Below, in pieces: positions 16,156-24,231 of a stretch of 64,000 nt of DNA (positions are counted from its first letter, which is position 1; the number at the start of each line of letters is the position of its first letter). The notes beneath the pieces are model-generated. The model was not told the origin of the DNA, made no database searches, and saw nothing but the letters and a program-made list of their open reading frames with translations. The stretch comes from SG8-41 sp035649495 (GTDB taxonomy: Bacteria; Pseudomonadota; Gammaproteobacteria; Burkholderiales; SG8-41). The translations under genes and the position numbers were made by a program. Where the stretch lies: assembly GCA_035649495.1 (NCBI GenBank), contig DASRJL010000036.1:13413-77412 (forward strand), written 5' to 3'.

Positions 16156-17127
16156 ATGAAACGTACTATCCGTATCTGTAGCGCACTGCTCCTTACCGCC
16201 GTGTTCGATCTCGTGGGAGCGCAGTCGTATCCCGTCAAGCCGGTGCGCCTGATTTTCCCGCTGCTTCCCGGTTCGGCAAGCAATGGCATTCTCGGCCGCG
16301 CGCTCATGCAGCGGCTGTCGGAGTCGCTCGGCCAGCCTGTCGTGGCGGATTACCGGCCCGGTGCCGCAGGGACGATCGGCTCGGCAGCCGCGGCGAAGGC
16401 GCCGCCGGATGGATACACGCTGCTGATCGGCTATACGAGCTCGATCATGATCAGTCCGTCGCTGCTATCGAGCGCAGGGTTCAACCCGGTCAGCGACCTC
16501 GCACCGATCGCGCGCTTCGCGGTTGTTCCCTATGTGGCGGTCGTGCATCCGTCCCTGCCGGCAACCAACCTGAAAGCCCTCGTTGCGCTGGCCAAAGCAC
16601 GCCCGGGCCAGATCAACTGCGCGTCCGGGGGCACCGGAGGCCTCCCGCATCTCGCGGCCGAGCTGTTCAAGCTGACCGCCAACGTCGATATCGTGCATGT
16701 CCCGTACAAAGCCGCGGCAGCCGCACATACCGATCTGCTCGGCGGTCACGTGCAGATGCAGTTCACCGGCATCAGCGGCATGCTGCCGTCGATCAGAGCG
16801 GGAAAACTGCGTGCGCTCGCCGTAACCGCGACGAAGCGATCGGCGTTGCTGCCCGAGGTTCCGACGGCTGCCGAATCGGGATTTCCCATGCTTGACGTGA
16901 CCTCCAGCCTCGGCGTCCTTGCCCCGGCGAACGTACCGCTGCCTGTCGTGCGCCGCCTGCACGACGAGATTGCTAGAATCGTCAACGGCGCGGACATGAA
17001 AAACTTCATCGCCAGCCAAGGGGCGGAGCCCGCGCTCATGGATCCGGCTGAATTCGGAGCACACATCAAGGCAGAGACCGCAAAATGGGCGCGCGTGATC
17101 AAGGCGGCCAACGTCAAGCCCGACTAG
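16156..17127 (+). CDS. Bug/TctC-family substrate-binding protein upstream of the selenoprotein
   Basis: A Bug receptor with a signal peptide (MKRTIRICSALLLTAVFDLVGAQ), YPVKPVRLIFPLLPGSASN (the usual GGGxD is changed to GSASN), and an NCASGGTGGLPHLAAELF loop. The frame is open to an ATG at 16141, but that lies inside the TGAC repeat, so the ATG at 16156 is preferred. It lies 70 bp upstream of the UGSC selenoprotein gene and on the same strand, so the two may be co-transcribed. Confidence 0.9.
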   Translation: MKRTIRICSALLLTAVFDLVGAQSYPVKPVRLIFPLLPGSASNGILGRALMQRLSESLGQPVVADYRPGAAGTIGSAAAAKAPPDGYTLLIGYTSSIMISPSLLSSAGFNPVSDLAPIARFAVVPYVAVVHPSLPATNLKALVALAKARPGQINCASGGTGGLPHLAAELFKLTANVDIVHVPYKAAAAAHTDLLGGHVQMQFTGISGMLPSIRAGKLRALAVTATKRSALLPEVPTAAESGFPMLDVTSSLGVLAPANVPLPVVRRLHDEIARIVNGADMKNFIASQGAEPALMDPAEFGAHIKAETAKWARVIKAANVKPD

Positions 17128-17197
17128 ACGCCTGACGGCTCGTCATGCGTCATGCGGGACGCCCGACGGCTATTGTTACTTCCGGGAGAACAGAGCT

Positions 17198-18913
17198 ATG
17201 TCCAAGTATGAGGTTGTCTTTCCACTGGGCAGGCGCGAGCGGCAGACGCGGGAGCGGGCGCCACGCCCGCGCACGCTGGACGGCGTGACCATAGGCGAGT
17301 TGTCCAACCACAAGTTCGACAGCGAATTCGTGTTCGAATCGGTCGAGAAGGCGATCCTGAAGCGTATCCCCACGGCGAAGTTCGTGTCGTCGGAGCGATT
17401 CGGCAACACCTACGGACCGAGCGAGTCCGAGGTCATCCGCGATCTGCCGGAAAATCTCCGGCGCCATGGGGTCGACGTCGTCATCTCGGGCATGGCCGGG
17501 TGAGGGAGCTGCACCGCCGCGAGTTCGCGTGCCAGTGTAGCCGCCGAGAATGCCGGGGTCCCGACCGTGACGATCGCGATCGACCAGGGCTTCACGAGAT
17601 CCGTCAAGGCGATCGGCAGACAGGCCGGGCTCGACCTCCGCGTGGCGACGTATCCGGGGGTGATTTCGACCCACGAGCGCGCAACGATCGCGAGGAACAT
17701 CGAAGACATCCTCGTCGATCAGATCGTGAAGCAGCTCACCGCGGAAGGAAGCCCGGACGAAACGCCGGTGGCTGCGGGAGAGCCCGGCGACCGCGACATC
17801 GTGTTCACCGGCACGTTCGAGGAAGTGAACGAATACTTCCTGCGGAATCTTTGGAGCGACGGGCTCCCTGTCGTTCCACCGACCCTGGAGAAGATCGAAG
17901 AATTCTTGAAATTCACCGACCGGTCGCCGGACGAGGTGCTCGGCATCATGCATCCCAGCCTGGCGGCGGGAACGGTCTGGAACGTGGCGGTCAACGGGGT
18001 GATGGCCGGATGCCGTCCTGAATACATGCCCGTTCTCCTCGCGATCGCGGAGGTCATGGCGGATCCGGAGTACGGCCTCAAGCACGGCGGCAGCACGCCG
18101 GGCTGGGAAGCGCTGATCATCGTGAACGGGCCGATCCGCGCACAGCTTGGAATCGACGACGGGCAGGGCGCGCAGCGGCCGGGCAACCAGGCGAATACCA
18201 GCATCGGGCGTTTCTATCGCCTGTTCGCGCGCAACGTGCCGCGATTCCTGCCCGGATCGACGGACATGGCGACATTCGGGCAGATGTTCAGAGCCGTACT
18301 CGCGGAGAACGAGCGGGCCTGCGACGAAATGGGCTGGCGGCCGTTACATGTGACGCGCGGCTTCAAGCCCGATGAGAGCGTCGTGACCATCACTTCCGTG
18401 AGGACGACGAGCGATCCGTTCACCACCGCGGGCGAAACGGCGGAGCGGCACCTCGACTATATCGTCGACTGGGTCAAGCGGATGATCGAGCCTTATCAAA
18501 GCTCCCGCGGCTACGTCGAGACGCACGTCCTGCAACTCACGCCCGTCATCGCGTCGCTGCTCGCGCGAGCGGGGTATTCGAAAGAGGACGTCGCGGCCTA
18601 TCTGATGAAGAACGCCGTCGTGCCCGCGCGTTACTACGAATGGAGCATGATGCAGGCAGACCATCACACGCCCGGGACCACGCTCGCCGGCCTGGTCGAA
18701 AAAGGCGAGCTGCCGAGGGAATGGCATCTTTCCGACGACCCCGAGCGCCCGGTTCCGTTGCTGCTGCCGCAGTCCCAGTGGCTGATCGTCATCGCCGGCG
18801 ACCCGCTGAGAAACCGATCGTGCATCTACCGTCAGAACTTCAAGCAGGGCTATGCGACGAGCAGGAGCGTGCGGCTGCCGGCAAAGTGGGAGGAGTTGAG
18901 AAGACAAGGATGA
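17198..18913 (+). CDS. UGSC-family selenoprotein with in-frame UGA (Sec102)
   Basis: One reading frame runs from the ATG at 17198 (after GGGAGAACAGAGCT) to the TGA at 18911, interrupted only by TGA at 17501-17503. Read through, the context is VVISGMAG-U-GSCTAASS. This is the UGSC motif of the family named after its selenocysteine, in which homologues carry Sec or Cys at that position. The full product is 571 aa. Residues 1-190 form the UGSC domain (LDGVTIGELSNHKFDSEFVFESVEK...VTIAIDQGFTRSVKAIGRQAG). The rest (from about 200, LWSDGLPVVPPTLEKIEEFL) is a second conserved domain of unknown function. Redox chemistry at U-x-x-C is likely but unproven. A GU-loop hairpin sits just after the UGA. A conventional gene caller would split this into 101-aa and about 448-aa ORFs. 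The stop codon lies in a GGATGAACGTGGAAGGATGA repeat. Confidence 0.85.
17509..17535 (+). promoter_or_regulatory. Candidate bacterial SECIS hairpin downstream of the Sec UGA
   Basis: Bases 17511-17514 (GCAC) pair with 17529-17532 (GTGC), and after a small bulge 17519-17521 (GCG) pair with 17526-17528 (CGC), closing an AGTT tetraloop. The loop carries the G-U that bSECIS elements present to SelB, about 20 nt past the UGA, which is inside the range seen in known bSECIS elements. It lies within the coding sequence, as expected for bacteria. Pairing was done by eye. Confidence 0.55.
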
Positions 18914-18930
18914 ACGTGGAAGGATGACCT
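18904..18930 (+). repeat. GGATGAACGTGGAAGGATGA repeat supplying the selenoprotein stop codon
   Basis: The copy begins at the last codons of the selenoprotein; its first GGATGA contains the TGA stop at 18911. The same repeat occurs at 0.29, 48.9-49.05, 53.1-53.3 and 62.96-63.1 kb. Confidence 0.65.
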
Positions 18931-19008
18931 GCCAAAGCTGAACCGCCAGGGACACTCCCTCCTGCCTTGCTGCAACAGTAATCGTCCGATCGACTGAAGG
19001 AAACCCTG

Positions 19009-19596
19009 ATGCACTGGCTCATCAAATGCCGCTCGAAGCCCGCTACCGACGCCCTGCGCCTCGCGACGATAGACGCCCACAGGAATTTCCTCGACGGCTA
19101 CCCCGAAGTCACCTGGTATTCCGGGCCGTTGTTCACCGACGACAACCAGAACGCCATCGGCAGCCTGCGGCTGATCGAGTTTCCCGACCGGGGCGCCGCG
19201 CGCGCCTACATCGACGCCGATCCCTACACGAAGGCGGGCATCTTCCAGACGATCACCATCGAGCGCTGGAAGCCGGTCCTGGACGTACGCCAGCGCGACT
19301 ACGCGCGAAAGCAGGGAACGATGCAGTTCGTCATCCACTGTCACGACAAGCCTGATGAAGGCGCGCGGCGGGCCCGGCTGCGAGACGCGCACCACGCCTG
19401 GTTAGACGATCACAGGAACATTATCGTCACGCGCGGTCCCCTGCTCGATGACGACGGCGCGAAGACGATCGGCAGGCTGTTGATTCTCGACGTCGCGGAC
19501 AAGGCTGAGGCCGAGGCCTTCTGGGCCGGCGAGCCGTTCAACCGCGCCGGCCTTTACGAGTGGACGATGGAGCGCTGGCGCTTCGGCCACGTGTAA
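19009..19596 (+). CDS. Tandem YCII-domain protein
   Basis: A 195-aa protein made of two YCII-related (ferredoxin-like alpha+beta) modules. Module 1 spans about residues 1-92 (MHWLIKCRSKPATDALRLATIDAHRNFL ... GIFQTITIERWKP). Module 2 spans about 105-195 (MQFVIHCHDKPDEGARRARLRDAHHAWL ... GLYEWTMERWRFG). Each has the conserved His after Asp/Ala (DAHR, DAHH) and a GPLF/GPLL turn. Single-domain YCII proteins are about 90-100 aa, so this is a fused duplication. The modules are proposed to act as small dehydrochlorinase- or isomerase-like enzymes, but most are uncharacterised. It lies 95 bp after the selenoprotein, same strand. Confidence 0.85.
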   Translation: MHWLIKCRSKPATDALRLATIDAHRNFLDGYPEVTWYSGPLFTDDNQNAIGSLRLIEFPDRGAARAYIDADPYTKAGIFQTITIERWKPVLDVRQRDYARKQGTMQFVIHCHDKPDEGARRARLRDAHHAWLDDHRNIIVTRGPLLDDDGAKTIGRLLILDVADKAEAEAFWAGEPFNRAGLYEWTMERWRFGHV

Positions 19597-19867
19597 GCTG
19601 AAGGATAACTCCAGCAGTATTCAGCCACGGCTCGCCACTGTAGTTGATTCTTGTCGGCCAGTCGCTACAGAAAACCCGAATTCGATTGCCTCCTCGAGCA
19701 TTGCAGTTCCCCGTCGGCTATGACTTACGGCTGATGGGTTTCGCTTCGTCGGCGCAGTAGTATTCTATTCCTGCCCGTCGTCTACGGTCCGGAAGCGCTG
19801 CACGCAAGCATCAGCTATCCGCAGTGCCTACGGTGTGCTTCTTCATCTGAGCCGGAAGGAGTAAGCA

Positions 19868-20140
19868 ATGGCACAGTCCCGCATCGAGCGCATGCTGAAC
19901 GACGTGCGCATCGCCGACCACGGAAAGCTCGTAGTGCTCACGATAGCCGCGATCGCTGCCGCAGTGATCGTAGCGGTCACCAGCATCACGAGCAGCGAGC
20001 TTACGGCCGCTGACAAGGCCGCGCCGTCGCAGACCGGAGATACGGCTCCGCCGCAGCAGATGGACAGCAGCTCCACGTATCTTCCCGGCCAGCACATGAA
20101 CCGGGCGACCGAGCCGAGCGAGCACATCCAAGCATTCTGA
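19868..20140 (+). CDS. Small single-pass membrane protein (paralogue 1 of 2)
   Basis: A 90-aa protein: a basic N-terminus (MAQSRIERMLNDVRIADHGK), one strongly hydrophobic helix (about residues 21-42, LVVLTIAAIAAAVIVAVTSI), a polar low-complexity linker, and a conserved tail ending SEHIQAF. A GGAAGGAG ribosome binding site precedes the ATG. The N-terminus, helix and tail are repeated in the gene at 21706, which lies on the other side of the flavin oxidase gene; the 5' untranslated stretches (GTGTGCTTCTT versus GCGTGCTTCTT and the AAGGAG region) also match. I do not recognise a family; function unknown. The predicted topology is N-in with a periplasmic tail. Confidence 0.7.
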   Translation: MAQSRIERMLNDVRIADHGKLVVLTIAAIAAAVIVAVTSITSSELTAADKAAPSQTGDTAPPQQMDSSSTYLPGQHMNRATEPSEHIQAF

Positions 20141-20158
20141 ACGACCCTCCCGCAGGTG

Positions 20159-20181
20159 GCCCGCCCTGGCCCGGGGCGGGC
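20159..20181 (+). terminator. Strong GC hairpin between small membrane protein and oxidase
   Basis: GCCCGCCC (20159-20166) pairs perfectly with GGGCGGGC (20174-20181) around a 7-nt loop. No T-run follows (GAAACAAATG). It may attenuate transcription or protect the short upstream mRNA rather than terminate intrinsically. Confidence 0.45.
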
Positions 20182-20283
20182 GAAACAAATGAAACACGAA
20201 CAGCCGCCGGGGGAAACACCCCCGAAACGTGCGCCCAATAGACTGCGCAGCACTCCCTCCCCCGGGAGATAAGGAGAAACGCC

Positions 20284-21645
20284 ATGTCAATCGCGACAGC
20301 CGTCAAGGATCTTTCCGCGACATTCACTGGGCAGCTGCTCCAGCCGGCCGATGCCGGTTACGACGAAGCGCGGCGCGTGCACAACGGGCTGATCGACAGG
20401 CGGCCGGCGCTCGTCGCGTGCTGCCGCGGCACCGCGGACGTTGCCGACGCGGTGAAGCTCGCGCGCTCGCTGAAGCTCGGCATCGCGGTTCGCGGCGGTG
20501 GTCACAACGTCGCCGGCAGGGCGGCCATCGATAACGGCGTGATGATCGATCTCGCGCCCATGCGCGGCATCCACGTGGATCCGCGAGCGCGGACCGCGCG
20601 CGCCCAGGGCGGTGTCCGCTGGAACGAGTTCAATCGCGAGACGCAGCTCCACGCCCTCGCCACCACCGGCGGCGTCGTCGGCTCGACGGGCATCGCGGGG
20701 CTGACGCTGGGCGGAGGCCTCGGCTGGCTGATGCCCAGGTACGGGCTCGCGCTCGACAACCTGAAATCGGCCGAGCTGGTCATGGCTGACGGCAGCGTGA
20801 AGCGCGCGAGCGCCGAGGAGAACGCCGATCTCTTCTGGGCGATTCGCGGCGGCGGCAGCAACTTCGGCATCGCCGCGTCGCTCGAGTACGAGCTGCATCC
20901 GGTCGGTCCCATCATCACCGGGGGCCTCGTCGCGCACCCGCAAGCGAAGGGCGTCGAGGTCCTGAAGTTCTTCCGCGACCAGTGCGCGAAGCTGCCGGAC
21001 GAGGCGATGATGGCGGCGGGATTGCTGACCGCGCCGGACGGCGTGATGAAGATCGTCGGCATGCTGCTCGCCCACTGCGGCGCGATGGCCGACGGCGAAG
21101 CGCTCGCCCGGCCGATCAAGGCTTTCGGTCCACCCGCGATGGATGTCATGGGGCCGATTCCGTACTGCGCGCAGAACCAGCTGCTCGACGCGGCCTTCCC
21201 GAAGGGGGCGTTGAACTACTGGAAGGCGCAGTTCCTCAAGGACCTTACCGACGACGTGATCAGGACGCTGGTCGAATGCGCCGCCGCTGCGCCCTCGCCG
21301 ATGAGTCAGATCGTCCTCGAGCACTTCCACGGACGAGCGAGCCGCATTGGAGTGAGCGAGACGGCGTGTGCGATGCGCCTCTCCGGCTACAACGTCGTGA
21401 TCGCGTCGCAGTGGATGAATCCCGCCGACACCGAGCGCGGCACGAAGTGGTGCCGCGACACGTACAAGGCGCTGCAGCCGCACTTCGGCACGACGCGCTA
21501 CGTGAACTACCTCGCCGACGACGAGACGGACAACCCGGCGATCGCGGCGGCGTACGGACCGAACTACGCGCGCCTGCGCGAGCTGAAGTCGAAGTTCGAT
21601 CCGGACAACGTGTTCCGGACGAACGTCAATATCGCGCCGAAATAG
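20284..21645 (+). CDS. FAD-linked oxidase with BBE domain (berberine-bridge-like)
   Basis: A 453-aa vanillyl-alcohol-oxidase-fold enzyme. The FAD_binding_4 domain (about residues 40-210) contains AVRGGGHNVAGR, whose His is the likely covalent 8-alpha-histidyl site, and GSTGIAGLTLGGGLGWLMPRYG. This second segment lacks the Cys that makes a bicovalent flavin in many berberine-bridge enzymes, so attachment is probably mono-covalent. The C-terminal BBE segment is RYVNYLADDE...YGPNYARLRELKSKFDPDNVFRTNVNI. The family oxidises alcohols, sugars or amines with O2. The gene is bracketed by two paralogous small membrane protein genes. Confidence 0.88.
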   Translation: MSIATAVKDLSATFTGQLLQPADAGYDEARRVHNGLIDRRPALVACCRGTADVADAVKLARSLKLGIAVRGGGHNVAGRAAIDNGVMIDLAPMRGIHVDPRARTARAQGGVRWNEFNRETQLHALATTGGVVGSTGIAGLTLGGGLGWLMPRYGLALDNLKSAELVMADGSVKRASAEENADLFWAIRGGGSNFGIAASLEYELHPVGPIITGGLVAHPQAKGVEVLKFFRDQCAKLPDEAMMAAGLLTAPDGVMKIVGMLLAHCGAMADGEALARPIKAFGPPAMDVMGPIPYCAQNQLLDAAFPKGALNYWKAQFLKDLTDDVIRTLVECAAAAPSPMSQIVLEHFHGRASRIGVSETACAMRLSGYNVVIASQWMNPADTERGTKWCRDTYKALQPHFGTTRYVNYLADDETDNPAIAAAYGPNYARLRELKSKFDPDNVFRTNVNIAPK

Positions 21646-21705
21646 GGAACAGACCCCGGTCAGCGTTCCCCACGGCGTGCTTCTTTAACCCGAAAGGAGA
21701 AGGCA

Positions 21706-21957
21706 ATGGCACAGTCTCGTATCGAGCGCATGCTGAACGAGGTGGGCATCACCAACCACGGAAGGCTCGCAGTGCTGACGATAGCCGCGGCAGCCGCCGC
21801 AGCGATCGTCACCGTCACCAGCGTGACGAGCAGCGAGCTCACGGCCGCCGGCAGGGATACGGCGCTGCCGCTGGCGACGAGCAGCGGCTTCGGCTATTTC
21901 CCCGCGCAGTACGTGAACCAGGCGAGCGAAGCGAGCGAGCACATCCAGGCGTTCTGA
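21706..21957 (+). CDS. Small single-pass membrane protein (paralogue 2 of 2)
   Basis: An 83-aa paralogue of the protein at 19868. Identical blocks are MAQSRIERMLN, VLTIAA, TSSELTAA and SEHIQAF. The hydrophobic helix (about residues 22-41) and the Tyr/Gln/Asn-containing stretch before the tail (YVNQASEASEHIQAF) are kept, while the linker differs in length and composition. AAAGGAGAAGGCA precedes the ATG. Retention of the exact C-terminal heptapeptide in otherwise drifting copies suggests that the tail is the functional part. No family recognised. Confidence 0.7.
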   Translation: MAQSRIERMLNEVGITNHGRLAVLTIAAAAAAAIVTVTSVTSSELTAAGRDTALPLATSSGFGYFPAQYVNQASEASEHIQAF

Positions 21958-22010
21958 TTGAGCTGCGCGGTGATGAGCGAGTGGTAGCGCGCCGAGGGGC
22001 GGAGCAGGGG

Positions 22011-22025
22011 CCCCGGTTTCCGGGG
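22011..22025 (+). terminator. CCCCGG-TTT-CCGGGG hairpin
   Basis: A 6-bp perfect stem with a 3-nt loop lies in the 242-bp gap after the small membrane protein; the flanking GGGG/CCCC bases could extend it. It is not followed by a T-run. The same gap also holds a single degenerate GAGCTGCGCGGTGATGAGC unit resembling the 15-bp tandem repeats at 33.5 and 59.0 kb. Confidence 0.35.
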
Positions 22026-22199
22026 ATGCGACCCCCGGCGGCGCGCATTGGCCGACGCGATGACTCCGGGAACTTGCCGACATTGATTCAGAGGCCGACG
22101 AGCTGCGCAGCGACCCCGAGGCCATCCTCCACGTAGCGGTCTGCCTGCCTCGAAGGAGTTACACTCCCCCCAGGTCAAAGCGAACGAGGAGGAGGCTCC

Positions 22200-23030
22200 A
22201 TGCGCGCAGGCTTAGCATTGATGTCCAGGCCGCCGGCAGACCAGCAGCCCGGCTCCGGTCTGCAGTGGGTGACCCAGTTCGGAACGAAGGCCGAGAAGCT
22301 CGGCTTTGCGGCAATCTGGGTCGGCGACTCCATGGGCCGCGGCAGGCATACGCTCGATCCCACCGTCACGTTGAGTGCGCTCCATGCCGGCACGAGCCGA
22401 ATCGAGCTCGGCATCGGCGTGCTGCAGGTGCCGTTGAGACGGCCCGGCGAGCTCGCGCACCGCATTCAGTCGCTGAACGTCCTGCTTGCCGGGCGGCTGC
22501 GGCTTGGCGTCGGCGCCGGATCCACTCGCGCGGACTTCGAGCTCGCCGGTGCGGATTACGACAAACGCTTCAAGACGTTCAACGAAGGCCTCGAGGTGAT
22601 GCGTGCGCTGTGGCGCGGAGAACGCGTGAACGGCGCAAGCCTCCTCGCCTGGCCCGGCACCGAAGGCGGGCCGCCGCTATTTCTCGGCGCGTGGCGCAGC
22701 GCGAAGGCAATCGAGCGCGCCGCGCGTGAATTCGACGGGTGGGTCGCTTCCGGCCTCCACAGCACGTGGGAAGATCTGGAAACCGGCATGAAGACGTACC
22801 GGGCGCACGGCGGCAAGCGCGCGATATTGACGAACATCCACACGGACATCCACACGGAACCGAGGGACGGCTCGCCGTTACACGCCGGCACGATCTCGCT
22901 CCAGTGCACGCCGGCCGAAGCGCGGGAGCGCCTGCAACGCATTGAAGCGATCGGCTTCGACGACGTCATGCTGATCTGCCATGACCGGAGCGAGCGTCAC
23001 CTGGTCGCCGTGCGGGCGCTCGTTCCCTAG
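22200..23030 (+). CDS. LLM-class (luciferase-like) flavin-dependent oxidoreductase
   Basis: A 276-aa TIM-barrel protein of the bacterial luciferase-like family, with LGFAAIWVGDSMGR at the first strands, RIELGIGVLQVPLRRPGELAHRIQSL, RLRLGVGAGSTRADFELAGADYDKRFKTFNEGLEVMRALW, and GGPPLFLGAW leading to the phosphate-binding region. Members use FMN or F420 to reduce or monooxygenate diverse substrates; the sequence does not decide which. GAGGAGGCTCC precedes the ATG. It is convergent with the DUF3592 gene. Confidence 0.88.
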   Translation: MRAGLALMSRPPADQQPGSGLQWVTQFGTKAEKLGFAAIWVGDSMGRGRHTLDPTVTLSALHAGTSRIELGIGVLQVPLRRPGELAHRIQSLNVLLAGRLRLGVGAGSTRADFELAGADYDKRFKTFNEGLEVMRALWRGERVNGASLLAWPGTEGGPPLFLGAWRSAKAIERAAREFDGWVASGLHSTWEDLETGMKTYRAHGGKRAILTNIHTDIHTEPRDGSPLHAGTISLQCTPAEARERLQRIEAIGFDDVMLICHDRSERHLVAVRALVP

Positions 23031-23052
23031 GGTGCTCCGACCCCAGGACGTT

Positions 23053-24078
23053 TCATGCGTGCACGGCCATTTCTATCATCATCGCCAGAACGACTAGAAC
23101 GAAGACCCCGAAGAAGGGGAGCCACAGTCCCATGAAAAATGCTTCGTCCCACTGTACGCGGCGCTTGAAGCACCCGAAGATCAACCACGCCAGGCACGTT
23201 ACGTAGGTCCCCGCCACGAAATTCCAGTCGAGCCAGGCCGGGGTGAGGCCGAATCGTTCCGGATCCAGCGCAAGGTACGCGACGACCGGCCAGCACCAGA
23301 TGGGCGCGAAATAGACCTTCGGGGACGAGAAGCCGATAAGCGCAAAGTCCCTGGGTTCCGACTTGTTCCGGCCCGAGCCGTAGCGCAGATCCTTCTCTGG
23401 AAGGAACGCCAGATCCATGTGGTACACCTTGGGGTCCTTGCGATCGACGTAGACGGTGATATCGCGATCCGGCACGTAGCCGTCCAGATTCAGCCACAGC
23501 GGCTCACTAGTGAACTCGCGCTTCCTGCCCGTGCCGCGATCCAGCCCCTCGGATGTGATCCTGTAGGCCCGTACTACCCCCACGGCGTTGTGCGGGTCCG
23601 GCTGCGAGGAAACGAACCGGGTGCGAACCGGTACGCCGCGCCGTTTGAGGTCGCGCAAGTCACGCGCCCGCGAAAACCCGCGAGCGAACATGACGGCGAA
23701 CACCAGCGAGACCAGGGCCCCGATCGTGACGGCCATGACCGGTCCGCCCCACAATGCCCATCGCGAACCCACCTTCGCATTCCCGGGATCAGCGGGGTCG
23801 TACTTGACGGGCACTTTCTGTCCGTAGGCAAAGTCCGGCGTGCCCGGGCTGGAAGCCGTGAACTCGACCGTTCTTTCCTCCGGAGTCACGAAGCGGACCG
23901 TCATGACCGTGCGGCCGCCTTCGTCGCTGGTCTCGTACCGGACCATGACGGCCACGCCCTCCGCCTCGACGGCCGAGGCGAGAAACGCCCGCTGCTGAAC
24001 GATGTGATAGGCGCCGCCGAACAACAACGCCAGTCCGACGAGCATGATGACGTACTTGAGCAGTTTCAGGCTCCGCAT
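23053..24078 (-). CDS. DUF3592-domain membrane protein
   Basis: About 341 aa from the ATG at 24078; the frame stays open to 24126, but the first membrane helix begins at MRSLKLLKYVIMLVGLALLFGG. Residues about 30-115 form a DUF3592 module (VEAEGVAVMVRYETSDEGGRTVMTVRFVTPEERTVEFTAS...YGQKVPVKYDPADPGNAKV), between helix 1 and helix 2 (MAVTIGALVSLVFAVMFARG). A second extracytoplasmic stretch and three C-terminal helices follow (IWCWPVVAYLALD, VAGTYVTCLAWLIFG, FFGVFVLVVLAMMI). The function of the family is unknown. Confidence 0.8.
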   Translation of the reverse strand: MRSLKLLKYVIMLVGLALLFGGAYHIVQQRAFLASAVEAEGVAVMVRYETSDEGGRTVMTVRFVTPEERTVEFTASSPGTPDFAYGQKVPVKYDPADPGNAKVGSRWALWGGPVMAVTIGALVSLVFAVMFARGFSRARDLRDLKRRGVPVRTRFVSSQPDPHNAVGVVRAYRITSEGLDRGTGRKREFTSEPLWLNLDGYVPDRDITVYVDRKDPKVYHMDLAFLPEKDLRYGSGRNKSEPRDFALIGFSSPKVYFAPIWCWPVVAYLALDPERFGLTPAWLDWNFVAGTYVTCLAWLIFGCFKRRVQWDEAFFMGLWLPFFGVFVLVVLAMMIEMAVHA

Positions 24079-24231
24079 ACATCCCTTTCGCCGGATGCCG
24101 CCCGGTTGCCGTAATGGCATCGGCAAAACATTGTATTCTCCAGTCGAGGTTCATGCGCGCAGCAGGACAAGCCCGACCCGATAATCTCTTTCGCAATATA
24201 CTGAAGTCCCACAGCCAGGCGGACACGTCAG

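Noticed and set aside
17500..17570. Frameshift or nonsense mutation explaining the split UGSC gene
   Set aside because: Both halves are in the same frame, so no frameshift is needed, and the TGA falls exactly on the Sec position of a family defined by that residue. A random nonsense mutation is much less likely.
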